64,000 nucleotides of DNA, from positions 17,627,661-17,691,660 of the forward strand of contig OY855906.1 of NCBI GenBank assembly GCA_963693305.1, read 5' to 3'. This DNA is from Meandrina meandrites. Lineage: Eukaryota; Cnidaria; Anthozoa; Scleractinia; Meandrinidae. The notes below the pieces were generated by a model, which worked only from the letters and a program-made list of their open reading frames with translations, had not been told where the DNA came from and did no database searches. Shown here piece after piece: positions 45,450 to 56,070 of the stretch; within the stretch, counting starts at the first letter, position 1, and each line of letters starts with the position of its first letter. The position numbers and the translations under genes are program-made.

Positions 45450-48400
45450 ATGGATGGACACAAGGGAACTTGCATAATTCATAAGAAAAGCTTGAAAATT
45501 GATGACGATCATTTGATTAGCCCCCAAAGCTTTGATTCCTGGGCAACGCTGTTAGAAGCGGCAAAGATTCAACAACACGACTCCCTTCTTCAAATTGCAA
45601 GAAATACCCGGGAAGGGGAAGTACCTGAAATATTTTATCATAGGAAATGTCGCAGTGTATTTACCAATAAGAGAGATCTGGAATCACTCAAAAGAAAACG
45701 TGCCCTGGAAGAGGAATTTCATGAAGGCGAAGCCTCACTTGAAACGCCGAGGAAAAGAAGTGCAACTTCCTCATCATCTCGTGTCTACCAACAGGAATGC
45801 ATTTTCTGTGAGAGACCCAAGTATGTAAACCGTATGCTAGAGAAGCTCGTTAAAGCTACTCAGCTAAGAGCGGACAAAACGTTGCGCCAGATAGCTACCA
45901 CTAGATGTGACGAGAAGATCATGGCAATTACAAGTAGAGAAATAGTCGCCGCAGAAGCACATTACCATCGATCCTGCTACCGTGACTACACCAGGCCCGC
46001 TCAACAGCGACAATCAGTAAAAAGTGAGCCGGGGGAGGATGCTGAATATGACGCATTTTCCGATTTGTTTCAATTTATTAGAAATGAAGTTCTAGATTCG
46101 CAGGTCGTAACAACAATGATAGAGTTAACAAAGAAGCTGGAGTCCTTTCTTCAATCCAGAGGTATAGAAAAGCTGAGGGAATCGACCAAGAAGCACATCA
46201 CAAGGAAACTGGAGTCAGAGTTTGGTTCCTTGTTAGAAATTTTTCCAGACGAGAAAGGAAAGCTACTAGTTATGCCTGCAAACCTGGATATAAAAACAAC
46301 AGTGAAACAGAAGATTAACCTCGAAAAGGAACTAAAGAGAATGAAGTCCAAAGCCACAGACCTGCAGAGCGTCGTTGATCAGAGCGCTGCACACTTGAGA
46401 AGTGCGATTTCAGATATAAAGTGGACGATGCCTTGGCCTATTCTACCATCTGATTTATCTGTCGATCAGTTCCCGATACCAGAGTGTCTTCGCCAATTCT
46501 TGATGGGTCTACTTACATCTAATCCTGACGTGACTGATCCCTCTCCACGAGTGAAGATGTTACTTGAGTCCTTCAGTCAAGATCTTATCTATGCAGTGAC
46601 CTGTGGCAAGACAAAACCACCGAAGCAGATTCTCTTATCATATGGAGTCAAATCCTTGACTGGCAATGTAGAGGTTATCCGTATGCTCAACAGATTTGGT
46701 CATGGTGTGTCGTATTCCCAGCTTGAAGAGAACGACACAGCCTTGTGTCTCCAGAAAATCGCTGCCAACCTCAATCAGACGACAATACTGCCTGGAACAA
46801 TTCAGCCTTACGTTTTTACCAATCTAGCGTGGGACAACATCGACCGCCTGGAGGAAACCTTGACTGGAGGAGGCACTACCCACAGAGTGAATGGCATCGC
46901 GGTACAGCCAAGAGTCTTTGGGCCACATCCGCCACCTCCACAGCTACCTCCAATCTTAAAGCGCAAACAAAGGAGCATCACTTACGAAGAGCAACCTTTG
47001 CCCGCATACATAGCCGGTGAAAGAGTCGGTCCAGGTGCTATCGTAGCGAGCAGTGCCATGATGAACGTCCAGGAGGAAGAAGCCCAAAAAGCTCAAGAAA
47101 AGAATCTGATTTGGGTTGTAGCACGACAAACCAATGTAGACAACCAGAGTGTACCAAGCTGGACTGGTTTCAATGTTCAAACGCGATGCGAGGAGGATGT
47201 GAATGAAGATGTGGTGGCTTATTTACCAACAATAAATGCCCCAGCTACGGAGCTTAGCACCGTCAATGAGATCCTGTGAAAGTCTGAAGACATCAGAAAA
47301 AGGCTTAATCAGAAAGACATCGTGGTAGTATTGGACCAAGCATTATACGCCAAAGCATGCGAAGTTGCGTGGAAAAGTAGAGAGCTTTACGAAAACATCA
47401 TTCTTCGCTTAGGGACATTTCATACGATCTGCAATTTACTGTCCATCTTAGGGAAGCGCTTTCAAGATGCAGGCTTGAGAGATATTTGTATCGAATCTGG
47501 CATACTAGCTGAAGGATCAGTGTCTAGTGCTGTTGAAGGGAAGATGTATAATCGTGGTGTTCGCATCCACAAGTACATCTATGAAGCCCTAATGCGACTC
47601 ATATGGAAGCAATTCTTGCCATGGCTTACAGCTAACCATGAAGATAAATTGCGTGAGCTACGTAACCTCGAAATCAAGGTCACCGACATGGTTGATGAAG
47701 TAGACCTCAAGCAGTGTGAAACTATTGTGAACAGTGATTGTTTCAAAGAAATTCATACGCTCTGGAGGCAATACTTGCAACATTTGCGCTCTGAGAATGG
47801 TCCACTGTCCTGCTTTTGGATGTCGTACATTGACATTGTAGGTGATATACTACTTGGATTGATCCGAGCATCCCGTGAAGGTAACTGGCAGCTCCACCTC
47901 CATGCCATTCGCAACATGATCCCGTGGTGCTTCGCCTACGACAAAATCAACTATGCCAGGTATCTACCTGTCTACCACGCTCGGATGATGAATCTGCCCT
48001 CCGAACACCCCGACGTGTATTCCAACTTCATGGCTGGGATGTTTTCTGTCCAACTGACTGGAGGAGGCTCCTTTGGCCGCATTCCTGTGGACCAGACGAC
48101 CGAAGTCACTGTCAACAAGGACACGAAATCAAGTGCGGGCATAACTAAGTATAGTCTGAAGACAGGAGCAGTAAACAGGTTCTTTATGACAGCTGAGTAC
48201 CGATGCTCTTTTCTTGCTCATTTAAGAGACATGGTTCAAGTGAAGCGACCATCCTATCATCATGACGAGATGCTGTCAACAAGGAAACGCAAAGATGAGC
48301 AAGCAGTAACAGCAGTAGAGAGTCTGATTGAAAGCTGGAACAACCCCTTCACGGAACGCAAAGAGCTTGTTAGTCTGTCTACCGCCAAACAAGCACCTGG

Positions 48401-50226
48401 AGATGTAACTAGAGACCTGCTTAACGCGCAGCAAGTCGGCGAAAAGGCCTACCAGGAGTTTAGAGAGCAACGGCTGGAATCGTTCCCACCACAGAAGAAA
48501 TTCCATGACACAATTAATTTGAAGAAACTGAAAACCTTTTCTTCCATTAGTAAGAAAAAAAAGGTCTTAACCGACGGCAGGACGATGATCTTGAAAGCTG
48601 ACAGATCCCTCTTCGGACGAATCATAATCATTGGTCAGAACCGGAAAATCGACATCAGAGAACTACTCCAGTACAGCCTCGGGCCACTACCGTGGTCTTT
48701 AGCTACTGCAGAAGGGTTTCCCCGGAAGACTAACAAAGCCACGCTGGCCACCTCCCTCCAAATGGATGTGCAGTTAGCTGATGGTCTCCCTCAGAACTCA
48801 GCTACTATCATTGATGGTATGAGTCTAGTTCAGAAGTTGAGCGTTGGTGGAGGACAGACGAGTTTTGGAATGGTTGCCTCTTCACTTCTAACAAAAGTTC
48901 TTCACGAGGGTTGTCAGAGCAACAGAATCGACGTAGTATTCGATACTTACAGAGAAAAGTCAATAAAGAATGCAGAGAGAACCATGCGTGGAGAAGTTGC
49001 AGGAGTCCAGCTGTCACATATCAGCGCTACCCAACTGGTCAAACAGTGGAGAATTTTCTTGTCAGAGGTCAATAACAAGACAAGTCTGATCAAGTTCATT
49101 TCGAAAGAATGGAGAGGGGAAGAGTGCAGGAGAAGGCTGAAAGGGAAGACGTTGTTTGTCACTGCCGAAAGCGAGTGCTGGAAGATAACTGAAGAGGGAA
49201 GTGAGAATGTAGCTGAGCTGAAAAGTAACCAGGAGGAAGCTGACACGCGTCTGCTGCTCCACGCCGCACATGCCTCCCAGGAAGGGTACCTGTCAGTCGC
49301 AATCAGCTCTGAAGATACGGACGTGTTTATCTTGCTCCTAAACTTCTCCAGCATCATCAATGCCAAGCTTTTTATGAGATGCTGCTCCAGAACCAGGACC
49401 CGTCTCGTGGACATCACAGAAGTGGTTCGGAGAATCGGGAACGAGGTATGCAATGCACTGATTGGGTTGCACTCTTTCACAGGGTGTGACACAGTCAGTG
49501 CATTTGCTGGAAAAGGGAAACGAGGTGCCCTAAAAATTCTGAAGACCAACTCAGATGCTAGAAGAGCTTTTCTGGAGCTTGGCAAGTCATGGAAGGTATC
49601 AGAAGATCTCTTAATTCTCCTCGAGAAGTTCACCTGCTCCATGTACATGCCTGTGGGCAACAACACCACCTGCGTGAATGATGCACGGTACAAGCTATTC
49701 TGTGCAAAGAATGGGGAAGTGGAGTCGCACCAGTTACCCCCTTGCAAGGACTCCCTTCGAAAACACATCCTTCGTGCAAACTACCAAGCAGGTTAGTGAA
49801 CACTTTAATTTCCATGCAGTATTTGTAACTTGTTTGTCGCTTGAAATCAGATAAGGATGATATCAAATGCAGTATTGCATTAATCCTGCAGCTATATGGA
49901 GACGGAGCCTAGAGGCTAATCCAGACATCCCCAGTCCAGATGGTGTGGGGTGGTTGACACAGACCTCTACTGACGGTGAATCCACTGAACTTCTAATCGA
50001 TTGGATGGATGGACAGCCGGCTCCTTCCGCTGTGCTACAATTACTGGCTTGTAAATGCAAGAAGGCCTGTGAACTACCGAGCTGTGTTTGTATGAACAGT
50101 GGGTTAAAGTGCACGGATCTCTGCACGCTTAAGGATTGCACTAACCAGTCGGTTCAAGACGATCCCGCAGATGTTATCGATAATGACACTGACGAGGATG
50201 ATGATGCCTTTTTTTTAACTATGTAG
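45450..50226 (+). CDS. FEN1/XPG-like PIN nuclease with zinc modules and CXC tail
   Basis: One reading frame from ATG 45450 to 49791, then exon 2 at 49892-50226 (donor CAG|GTTAGT, acceptor CCTGCAG). Residues 8-67 and 117-176 are two zinc-binding-like modules, C-x2-[H/C] then 53 residues to H-x2-C. The C-terminal third carries the acidic set of flap endonucleases: IIDG (48808), VVFD followed by K..ER..R (48931), QEEAD (49229), SSEDTDV (49303) and TGCDT followed by GKGKRGALKIL (49478-49530), like the helix-two-turn-helix. Exon 2 has a tesmin-like CXC region (about 50047-50145). A TGA at 47277-47279 breaks the frame. Role inferred: DNA nuclease for mobilisation. Confidence 0.7.
47277..47279 (+). 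other. In-frame TGA in the nuclease gene
   Basis: The frame is open for about 609 codons before and 839 after this codon with no shift. CGA to TGA by CpG decay would explain it. It lies between the N-terminal region and the C-terminal nuclease half. Confidence 0.85.
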
Positions 50227-51388
50227 TTCATTGCTATTGTTAAAAGTTCTTAGAGCTACAAAAAAATCCAATTTTTTTCGTAATTGTTTGTGGATGATCA
50301 CTGTGATGATCACACCATGCATAAACTGAGCGGCCAGCTTTTTTTAGGCTAAAAGTTACTCAAAAGAATAACAAAGCATTTTCTTATGCATTAGCTTAAG
50401 TTAACTTGCCTGAAAAGAATAGATTCGGCGATAAAAATAGTTTTTCTACAGAGATTTCAAGCAGCAATGCCAAAAACAGGTTTGACCGTGAGCCCGGGAG
50501 TCTGGGACCGAGTTTGCAAAAGTGAATATTTTTACATAATTGTGGTTAAATATCACCGTTTTGATATTGAATTACATGCTTGTACTATCGAACCTTATTT
50601 TAAGTGAAACTTATGGGATAACATTTAACAATTATGTGAGAAAATACAAAATATAGGGTGTTTGTCAATCTGAAACCTGTCTTTCGGTATATTTGATGTT
50701 TCGCCGATCACGTGATCACTATGACGCGACGTGCACTTGTGAGTTAAGAGTGATTGTTATTCAATTAAGTGTAACTTTTGCATGAATTAAGCATGTATAG
50801 ATACGTTAGGTACTTATAAATGCTTTTACCCCACATTAAGAAATCTATGCAAGCAAAACTTTCCTGTGGGGGAGGGGTAAGAAAAAATGGCATTCTACCC
50901 CCTAAGATGACACTTTGTGCAGTGCTATCATACAAAAATAAAAACTTGGGTTAATAACCTAACTTGATATGGGTATGAGTCTTTGTCCATTTGAGTGGTA
51001 CCAATCGACTAATTTTAGGGTCCTGGCTCATACACTATGACGGATTATGACATGTACACTAAAGTCTAAAGGTCACATCGCGAGTCATTCAGTATACTGC
51101 ATGTTTTGATGGCCTTTTTAATATAATATTGAACCACTAAAGTTAAGCCGCGATTTACCAAGACTGAAAAGTATAATGTTCTGAATGTTGTTGTTTAGTT
51201 TTGGCAGAATATTCAAACAGGGCAGATCATAGCTTAAATACTTATTTCCTTGACTAGCTTTAACGATTCTTTGAAACTTCGAATTCACCTTATTTTTACC
51301 CCCGGAAAGCGGGCCAATCATCAGTAAAACCGAATATGCATTTACTTTACATGGTAGATTTAATTGTTTACTCTTAGTAAATTATTAT
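50227..51388. other. 3' non-coding part of the 9.3-kb element
   Basis: AT-rich, no gene. TGGCTCATACACTATGA at 51026-51042 is nearly complementary to ATAGTGTATGAGCCA at 44049-44063, a short inverted echo between the arms. The 67-codon minus frame has no domain. Confidence 0.55.
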
Positions 51389-51552
51389 TTTTAATGAACC
51401 CTCGACATTTTAATGAACCCTCGACATGTTACCCTCGACACTCGACATTTTACCCTCGACCCTCGACATTTTACCCTCGACCCTCGACATTTTACCCTCG
51501 ACCCTCGACATTTTACCCTCGACCCTCGACACTCGTCAAAAACCTACACTCG
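51389..51552 (-). repeat. Right terminal inverted repeat, expanded
   Basis: Complement of the left TIR but 164 bp long. The unit CATTTTACCCTCGACCCTCGA (21 bp, shown here as its own length) is repeated about four times with variants. The open frame rich in FYPRPST is this minisatellite. Confidence 0.9.
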
Positions 51553-51806
51553 AAAAAATCAGACCAAGAAGAATACATTACTTTAAGAGAGAAATAGTAG
51601 ACTATTGAAACTGAATTGGAAAATTTTCGGTTTCGAAAGCGAAGAATAATGGCCATAGTTTCGAGTAGTTTCAGAAAAAAAATAGAAAACTTCCAGGTGT
51701 ACTAACATTTCAGATAAACAGAAATCTACTTTTCAAAAAGCGGCAGTGAAAAGTCGGTCTTATGATCAAATAATGAGTGGTTAAAACTACGTGACAATTC
51801 ATGTAA

Positions 51807-51888
51807 GGTAGCGTGACCGAGTGGTCTAAGGCGCTGGTTTAAGGCACCAGTCTCTTCGGGGGCGTGGGTTCGAGTCCCACCGCTGCCA
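51807..51888 (+). tRNA. tRNA-Leu (AAG), first gene of unit 3
   Basis: Anticodon AAG at 51841-51843. GTGACCGAG replaces GTGGCCGAG, so D-stem pair 10-25 becomes A-C and box A is altered. GGGG replaces GGAG in the variable arm. TTTT is at 51897-51900. Possibly weak. Confidence 0.85.
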
Positions 51889-52156
51889 AGGTTCTCTTTT
51901 GCAGTAATTGAATAAAGAACATTTCGGAATGAGGTGTCAGGGAATTAACGAAAACGTCGAGAATACGTTGATTTCTTTTATTCACAAAACTACATTACTG
52001 CGGGCGTCTTGGCAATTTAACTATTAAAAAAGTTTAGTTTTGTTTCAGAACTATCTGGCTAGATAATTAGCAGTATTTTATTTCATATAAAAGGGCCTCC
52101 AAAGAGATTAACACCCAAATAATTTGCACGAAGTAGCTTATCAAGATAGAATAATA

Positions 52157-52398
52157 CCTGATTCACATCAACAAAACATGTTTAGTTAAACCAGGTTTAA
52201 GAAATTGAAAATCAGCAATAGACAACTGACAGACTAAATTTTACATAAGGTTCAAGTATGCTCCGGCTAACTTGTGCTTTTATTGTGCTAAATTTGAAGT
52301 CGATAAACATCAGTCAGCAACCTCTATGAAGAAAACAATTTTAAACCGTGTTTAACTAAACAACATTTAAACATGTTTAAGCTTTGGTGTGAATGGGG
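52157..52398. mobile_element. 242-bp MITE
   Basis: Ends CCTGATTCACATCAA and TTGGTGTGAATGGGG with inner arms AACATGTTTAGTTAAAC and GTTTAACTAAACA. TA or ATA flanks it. The matching site near 38910 is empty. Confidence 0.75.
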
Positions 52399-52696
52399 TA
52401 TAAGACCATTAACTTAAAAATAACAATTTTTGAAGGGTCAAGGATATGGATAGTCCGGGATCGATTGTTACGTCCTATTAAGATTAAGACGAATAACGAA
52501 TCTAACCTTCGCGAGGAATAACTTTTGAACTAGGCTGAACTTTAAAAGATAGTCTTTTAGACATGTACTTTAAAAAGCGGTTTTGAGATTGAAACACTTT
52601 TACTTCATGATTTCTTAAGTTTTATTGGAGGAAAGCAGGAAAAATTCCTCATGATCTAAAACAAAGCTGGTTACAAATATCTAGCAACACATGTCC

Positions 52697-52778
52697 GGTA
52701 GCGTGGCCGAGTGGTCTAAGGCGCTGGTTTTAGGCACCAGTCTCTACGGAGGCGTGGGTTCGAATCCCACCGCTGCCA
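52697..52778 (+). tRNA. tRNA-Leu (TAG), unit 3
   Basis: Anticodon TAG at 52731-52733. The variable-arm loop is TACG instead of TTCG, which keeps the stem. T5 is at 52788-52792. Confidence 0.93.
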
Positions 52779-53048
52779 AGTTTATTATTTTTGTTTTTTG
52801 CAATTAATCCCATAAAAACTACAAGACTGAGATGTGTGAACCGTAACGCGAACAATCATGGGGTCGCTGTAACGTTTTTGGCTAGTTCTCACAAGCTGTA
52901 GAAGAAGTGCGACAAGTTTATATCTTAAACATTGAACATTATTTTTCCTTCACGATTTCTTAAGTTTTATTGCACTAAAATCAAGTGCAGGAAAAATTCC
53001 TCATGATCAAAAACGAACCTGGTTACAAATATCTTGCGGTACATGCCC

Positions 53049-53130
53049 GGTAGCGTGGCCGAGTGGTCTAAGGCGCTGGTTTAAGGCACCAGTCTCTTCG
53101 GAGGCGTGGGTTCGAATCCCACCGCTGCCA
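53049..53130 (+). tRNA. tRNA-Leu (AAG), unit 3
   Basis: All elements intact, anticodon AAG at 53083-53085, T5 at 53139-53143. Confidence 0.95.
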
Positions 53131-53746
53131 CGGTCATCTTTTTGTCGTGATTGTAATAACAAATAACTTACAGGGAACTGGAACTTGCTTGTTTTCGCAA
53201 ATACAACCGCTTCAATTTTTTTACAAGGAAGTGCCAAGTTTTACCAGCCTTAACTGATCACTCTTCAGAAATTGAAAACAATAGCTCACTTTGAAAAAGG
53301 TTTATGTCCGGGAGCTTAACCGGGGAGCATGAGTCAGAGAGTTTTACCATTTGGCATTCTTAGATGCACCAAAAAATCTAGCCGTTACATGTTCTGTCCA
53401 CCTAGAAACCCAACGATTTTTGGAAAGCAAAGTTCCATCCGAGAGTGAGCCCTCTCCCCCGTATATAAGCCCACCTGAAGGGGACGTTTAGCAAATATAA
53501 ACCCAGGGATTATTTTTGGAATTTAACGGTAGGTTTCTCAAAACTTATATTAAGTTCTATCGCTCTATCTCTAATTTGAGATTGTTAACGTCGTTTTGTT
53601 GAAAGGGACTTTGATCGAATATAAACCCAGGGATTATTTTTGGAATTTTACGGTATGTTTCTCAATACCTATATTAAGCACTATCGCTCTATATTTAATT
53701 TTAGATTGCTAATGTTGTTTTGGTTTGGGACACGTTTGGCAGATCT

Positions 53747-53828
53747 GGTAGCGTGGCCGAGTGGTCTAAGGCGCTGGTTTTAGGCACCAGTCTCTTCGGA
53801 GGCGTGGGTTCGAATCCCACCGCTGCCA
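53747..53828 (+). tRNA. tRNA-Leu (TAG), unit 3
   Basis: Intact, anticodon TAG at 53781-53783, T4 at 53839-53842. The upstream spacer repeats a 100-bp block (about 53500 and 53600). Confidence 0.95.
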
Positions 53829-54013
53829 AGTTTATTACTTTTATTTTTTGCAATTATTGTCATAAAAATACAAAACTGAGATGTGTGAACTGTGATTCTC
53901 ACAATTTTATATCTTAATCTGCATTGATCATTTTTTCCTTATGATTTCTGAAGTCCGAGTATTGGTCTGAAATCAAGTGCAGGAAAAAATTCCTCATGAT
54001 GAAAACCAAACCT

Positions 54014-54112
54014 GGCGTGGCCGAGTGGTCTAAGGCGAGTGGTCTAAGGCGCTGGCGCTGGTCTAAGGCGCCAGTCTCTTCGGAGGCGTGGGTTCGAATC
54101 CCACCGCTGCCA
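54014..54112 (+). pseudogene. tRNA-Leu scrambled by micro-duplications
   Basis: GAGTGGTCTAAGGC and GCTG are duplicated in the D-arm/anticodon region, the first bases of the acceptor are lost, and the loop CTGGTCTAAGGCGCCAG lacks a leucine anticodon in place. The T-arm and 3' acceptor are normal. Confidence 0.92.
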
Positions 54113-54643
54113 CGGCCATCTTTTTGTTGTGATTGTGATAACAAATAATTTACAGGGAACTGGAACTTACTTTTTTGCTCGAATACAGCAGCTTCAATTT
54201 TTATTTTACACGGAGGGCCGAGTTTTACCAGCCGTAACTGATCACTCATCAGAAATTTAAAACAATAGCTAACTTTGAAAAAGATTTGTAACCGGGAGCT
54301 TGACCGGAATCATAAGTAGCCCGTTGAGCATGCTCAGAGAGTTTTACCATGTGGCATTCATGTATGCAACAAAAAATCTAGCCGTGACACATTCTGTCAA
54401 TCTAGAAAGTAGAAATCCGACGTTTTTAGAAAAGCAAATTTCCATCCGAAAATAAACCCCTCCCCAACCTCGTAACGAGGTTGCCCCCTTCCATTCCGTA
54501 TGGAAGCCCTCGCCGAAGCAAAAAGTTAGTTCTGCTGATAGGGAGTTTGACCAAATATAAACTCAGGGCTTATCTTTGGAATTTTTCGGTAGGTTTCTCA
54601 ATACAAAACAAACCTGGTTACAAAAAGTCAACGATACATGTCC

Positions 54644-54725
54644 GGTAGCGTGGCCGAGTGGTCTAAGGCGCTGGTTTAAGGCACCAGTCTCTTCGGAGGC
54701 GTGGGTTTGAATCCCACCGCTGCCA
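54644..54725 (+). tRNA. tRNA-Leu (AAG), T-loop variant
   Basis: Anticodon AAG at 54678-54680. The T-loop is TTTGAAT, changing the universal C56 to T and damaging box B. Likely poorly transcribed or unstable. T5 is at 54733-54737. Confidence 0.85.
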
Positions 54726-54798
54726 AATTCACTTTTTCTTTAGCTATCAATGCCTTAAAGATAGATGTGTGAACTGTAACGCGAACAGTTAAGAGTTT

Positions 54799-55110
54799 GC
54801 GAGGGTGGCGCAGTGGCAAAAGCCATCGCCTCTCACCAATGTGACCTGGGTTCGATTTCTGGGCCACACGTGTTGAGTTTTTGGTTGGTTCTCGTCCTTG
54901 CTCTACGATTTTTGCTCTGGGTTCGCCGATTTTCCTCCCTGCACAAAAACCAACACGCCTAAATTCCAGTTCGATCTGAGAACAGTGAATGAAGAGCCAC
55001 TTTCCGTTTTGGAAATGCCACAGCCAATTCCCATTTTTATTATTGTTGTTGTTGTTGTTGTTGTTGTTGTTCTTCTTCTTCTTCTTCTTCTTCGCCTTCT
55101 TCTTATTATT
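54799..55110 (+). mobile_element. tRNA-derived SINE with TTG/TTC tail
   Basis: The head GCGAGGGTGGCGCAGTGG holds box A and GGTTCGATTTC is box B. The body runs to GCCACAGCCAATTCCCA, followed by a (TTG)n(TTC)n tail at about 55043-55110. A sister copy is at 62884. The long Leu/Val or Arg/Thr homopolymer frames are the microsatellite. Confidence 0.88.
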
Positions 55111-55910
55111 GAGACGTTTAGTTCGAGCCGCTTTCCCCCGCGTTCCAAGCAACTACCTTTACTTTTACGAGTCCCTTGTGTTGCGTTTCGTGCTTTCGTT
55201 CATGGTCGGAACAAAATGGAGGAATCTGGGTCGCGGTTGAGTTAATTATGGTGCATGGCAACGGAATAAACAAGTAAACTAAATGAGAAGCCTTAGTTAG
55301 TCTCATGAGGCTTTCAGTGTACATATTATGAAAGGAGAGATTACAAACAAGAATGTTCACAAAAATGAATGAAAAAAATATTAAACAGCGTAGCATGCTC
55401 TGTTGATTTGTATATATACGCAGGAGACTGATAAGCACAAAAAAGCGAAAAAGTAGCTCGAGGCGATAGCTGAGAGCACCTCTAACTTCTTTAGTACAAA
55501 GTGAATCTATAACTCAAAAGTACAGGTGGCGACGTTTTCCTGGTTAGTTTATTGCTTATAGTTTATAAGTTAACATCAACACGTTTAGAGTAAAAGAGGT
55601 AGTCTTTTCAATAGGTCAAAAGTTTCATTGTTACTGTTACGTGGTTCGAAATATTCTTCTAAAAGTTAGTGTGGCTAAAAGTTATGTACCTTTTCTTCAC
55701 GTCTGAGGAGAAAGAAAACGTAAAACGTCTTGTTTGCTATATGAGATATAAGGATATCTCATAAGTACTCAGCACGTGCAGCACCCTCTAATTCAGCCCA
55801 CACAGCCCATACATTCAGGTCTTGCCACATAGGCTTGAAGCCTTGATCCGACAACGTTAATTGAAATAGCTGTATGCATCATTCCCGAAACCAAACAAAT
55901 AGGCCATTTT

Positions 55911-56070
55911 CGTATTCTCGGTTTTGAACTGGAACTAGCGTGCAATGGAGGCTAATGCGGGGGAATATCATTAAAACAGCTTAATCTCATTTGCATTAGA
56001 AAAGATTTACCCGCATTAGCCTCCATTGCAAGCTAATTCCAGTTCGATACCGAGAATACGAAAATGGTCT
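55911..56070. mobile_element. 160-bp foldback MITE
   Basis: GGCCATTTTCGTATTCTCGG and the inner GCAATGGAGGCTAATGCGGG have complements at the other end. TA flanks both sides, suggesting a Tc1/mariner-type source (inference). Confidence 0.82.

Larger units (their letters stand above)
42246..51559 (+). mobile_element. 9.3-kb TIR transposon with FEN1-like nuclease
   Basis: The element spans 42253-51552. Unit 1 at about 175-190 shows the near-empty site. AAAAAAT is repeated on both sides (42246-42252 and 51553-51559). Ends begin CGAGTGTAGGTTTTTG and finish with its complement (one mismatch). Contents: OTU-like exon at 42597, a palindromic MITE, a long nuclease gene at 45450-50226 and 1.3 kb of AT-rich 3' sequence. 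No DDE transposase, integrase or polymerase is seen. The 7-bp duplication is not diagnostic of a superfamily I can name; it lies in an A-run, so its length has one base of doubt. Confidence 0.88.
51553..55600. repeat. Unit 3 remainder
   Basis: Leader resumes at 51560, but about 3 kb of leader present in units 1, 2 and 4 is missing: near 51750 it jumps to the sequence before the first tRNA. Spacers match those of unit 4 more closely than unit 1 in places. After the SINE at 54799 the unit tail (55250-55600) matches 15040-15250. Confidence 0.7.

Noticed and set aside
48947..49768. 273-codon minus-strand frame
   Set aside because: Antisense of the nuclease gene; no domain, and the plus strand carries clear motifs.
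42246..51559. Assigning the 9.3-kb element to hAT, P, KDZ or Dada superfamilies
   Set aside because: The duplication length alone is not decisive, and none of their catalytic motifs was seen.
51364..51608. Proline/serine repeat protein (FYPRPST repeats)
   Set aside because: Translation of the minisatellite in the right TIR of the 9.3-kb element.
54898..55245. Leu/Val-rich or Arg/Thr-rich proteins at 54676-55245, and Leu-run frames at 62997-63309
   Set aside because: Translations of the TTG, TTC and ATT microsatellites.
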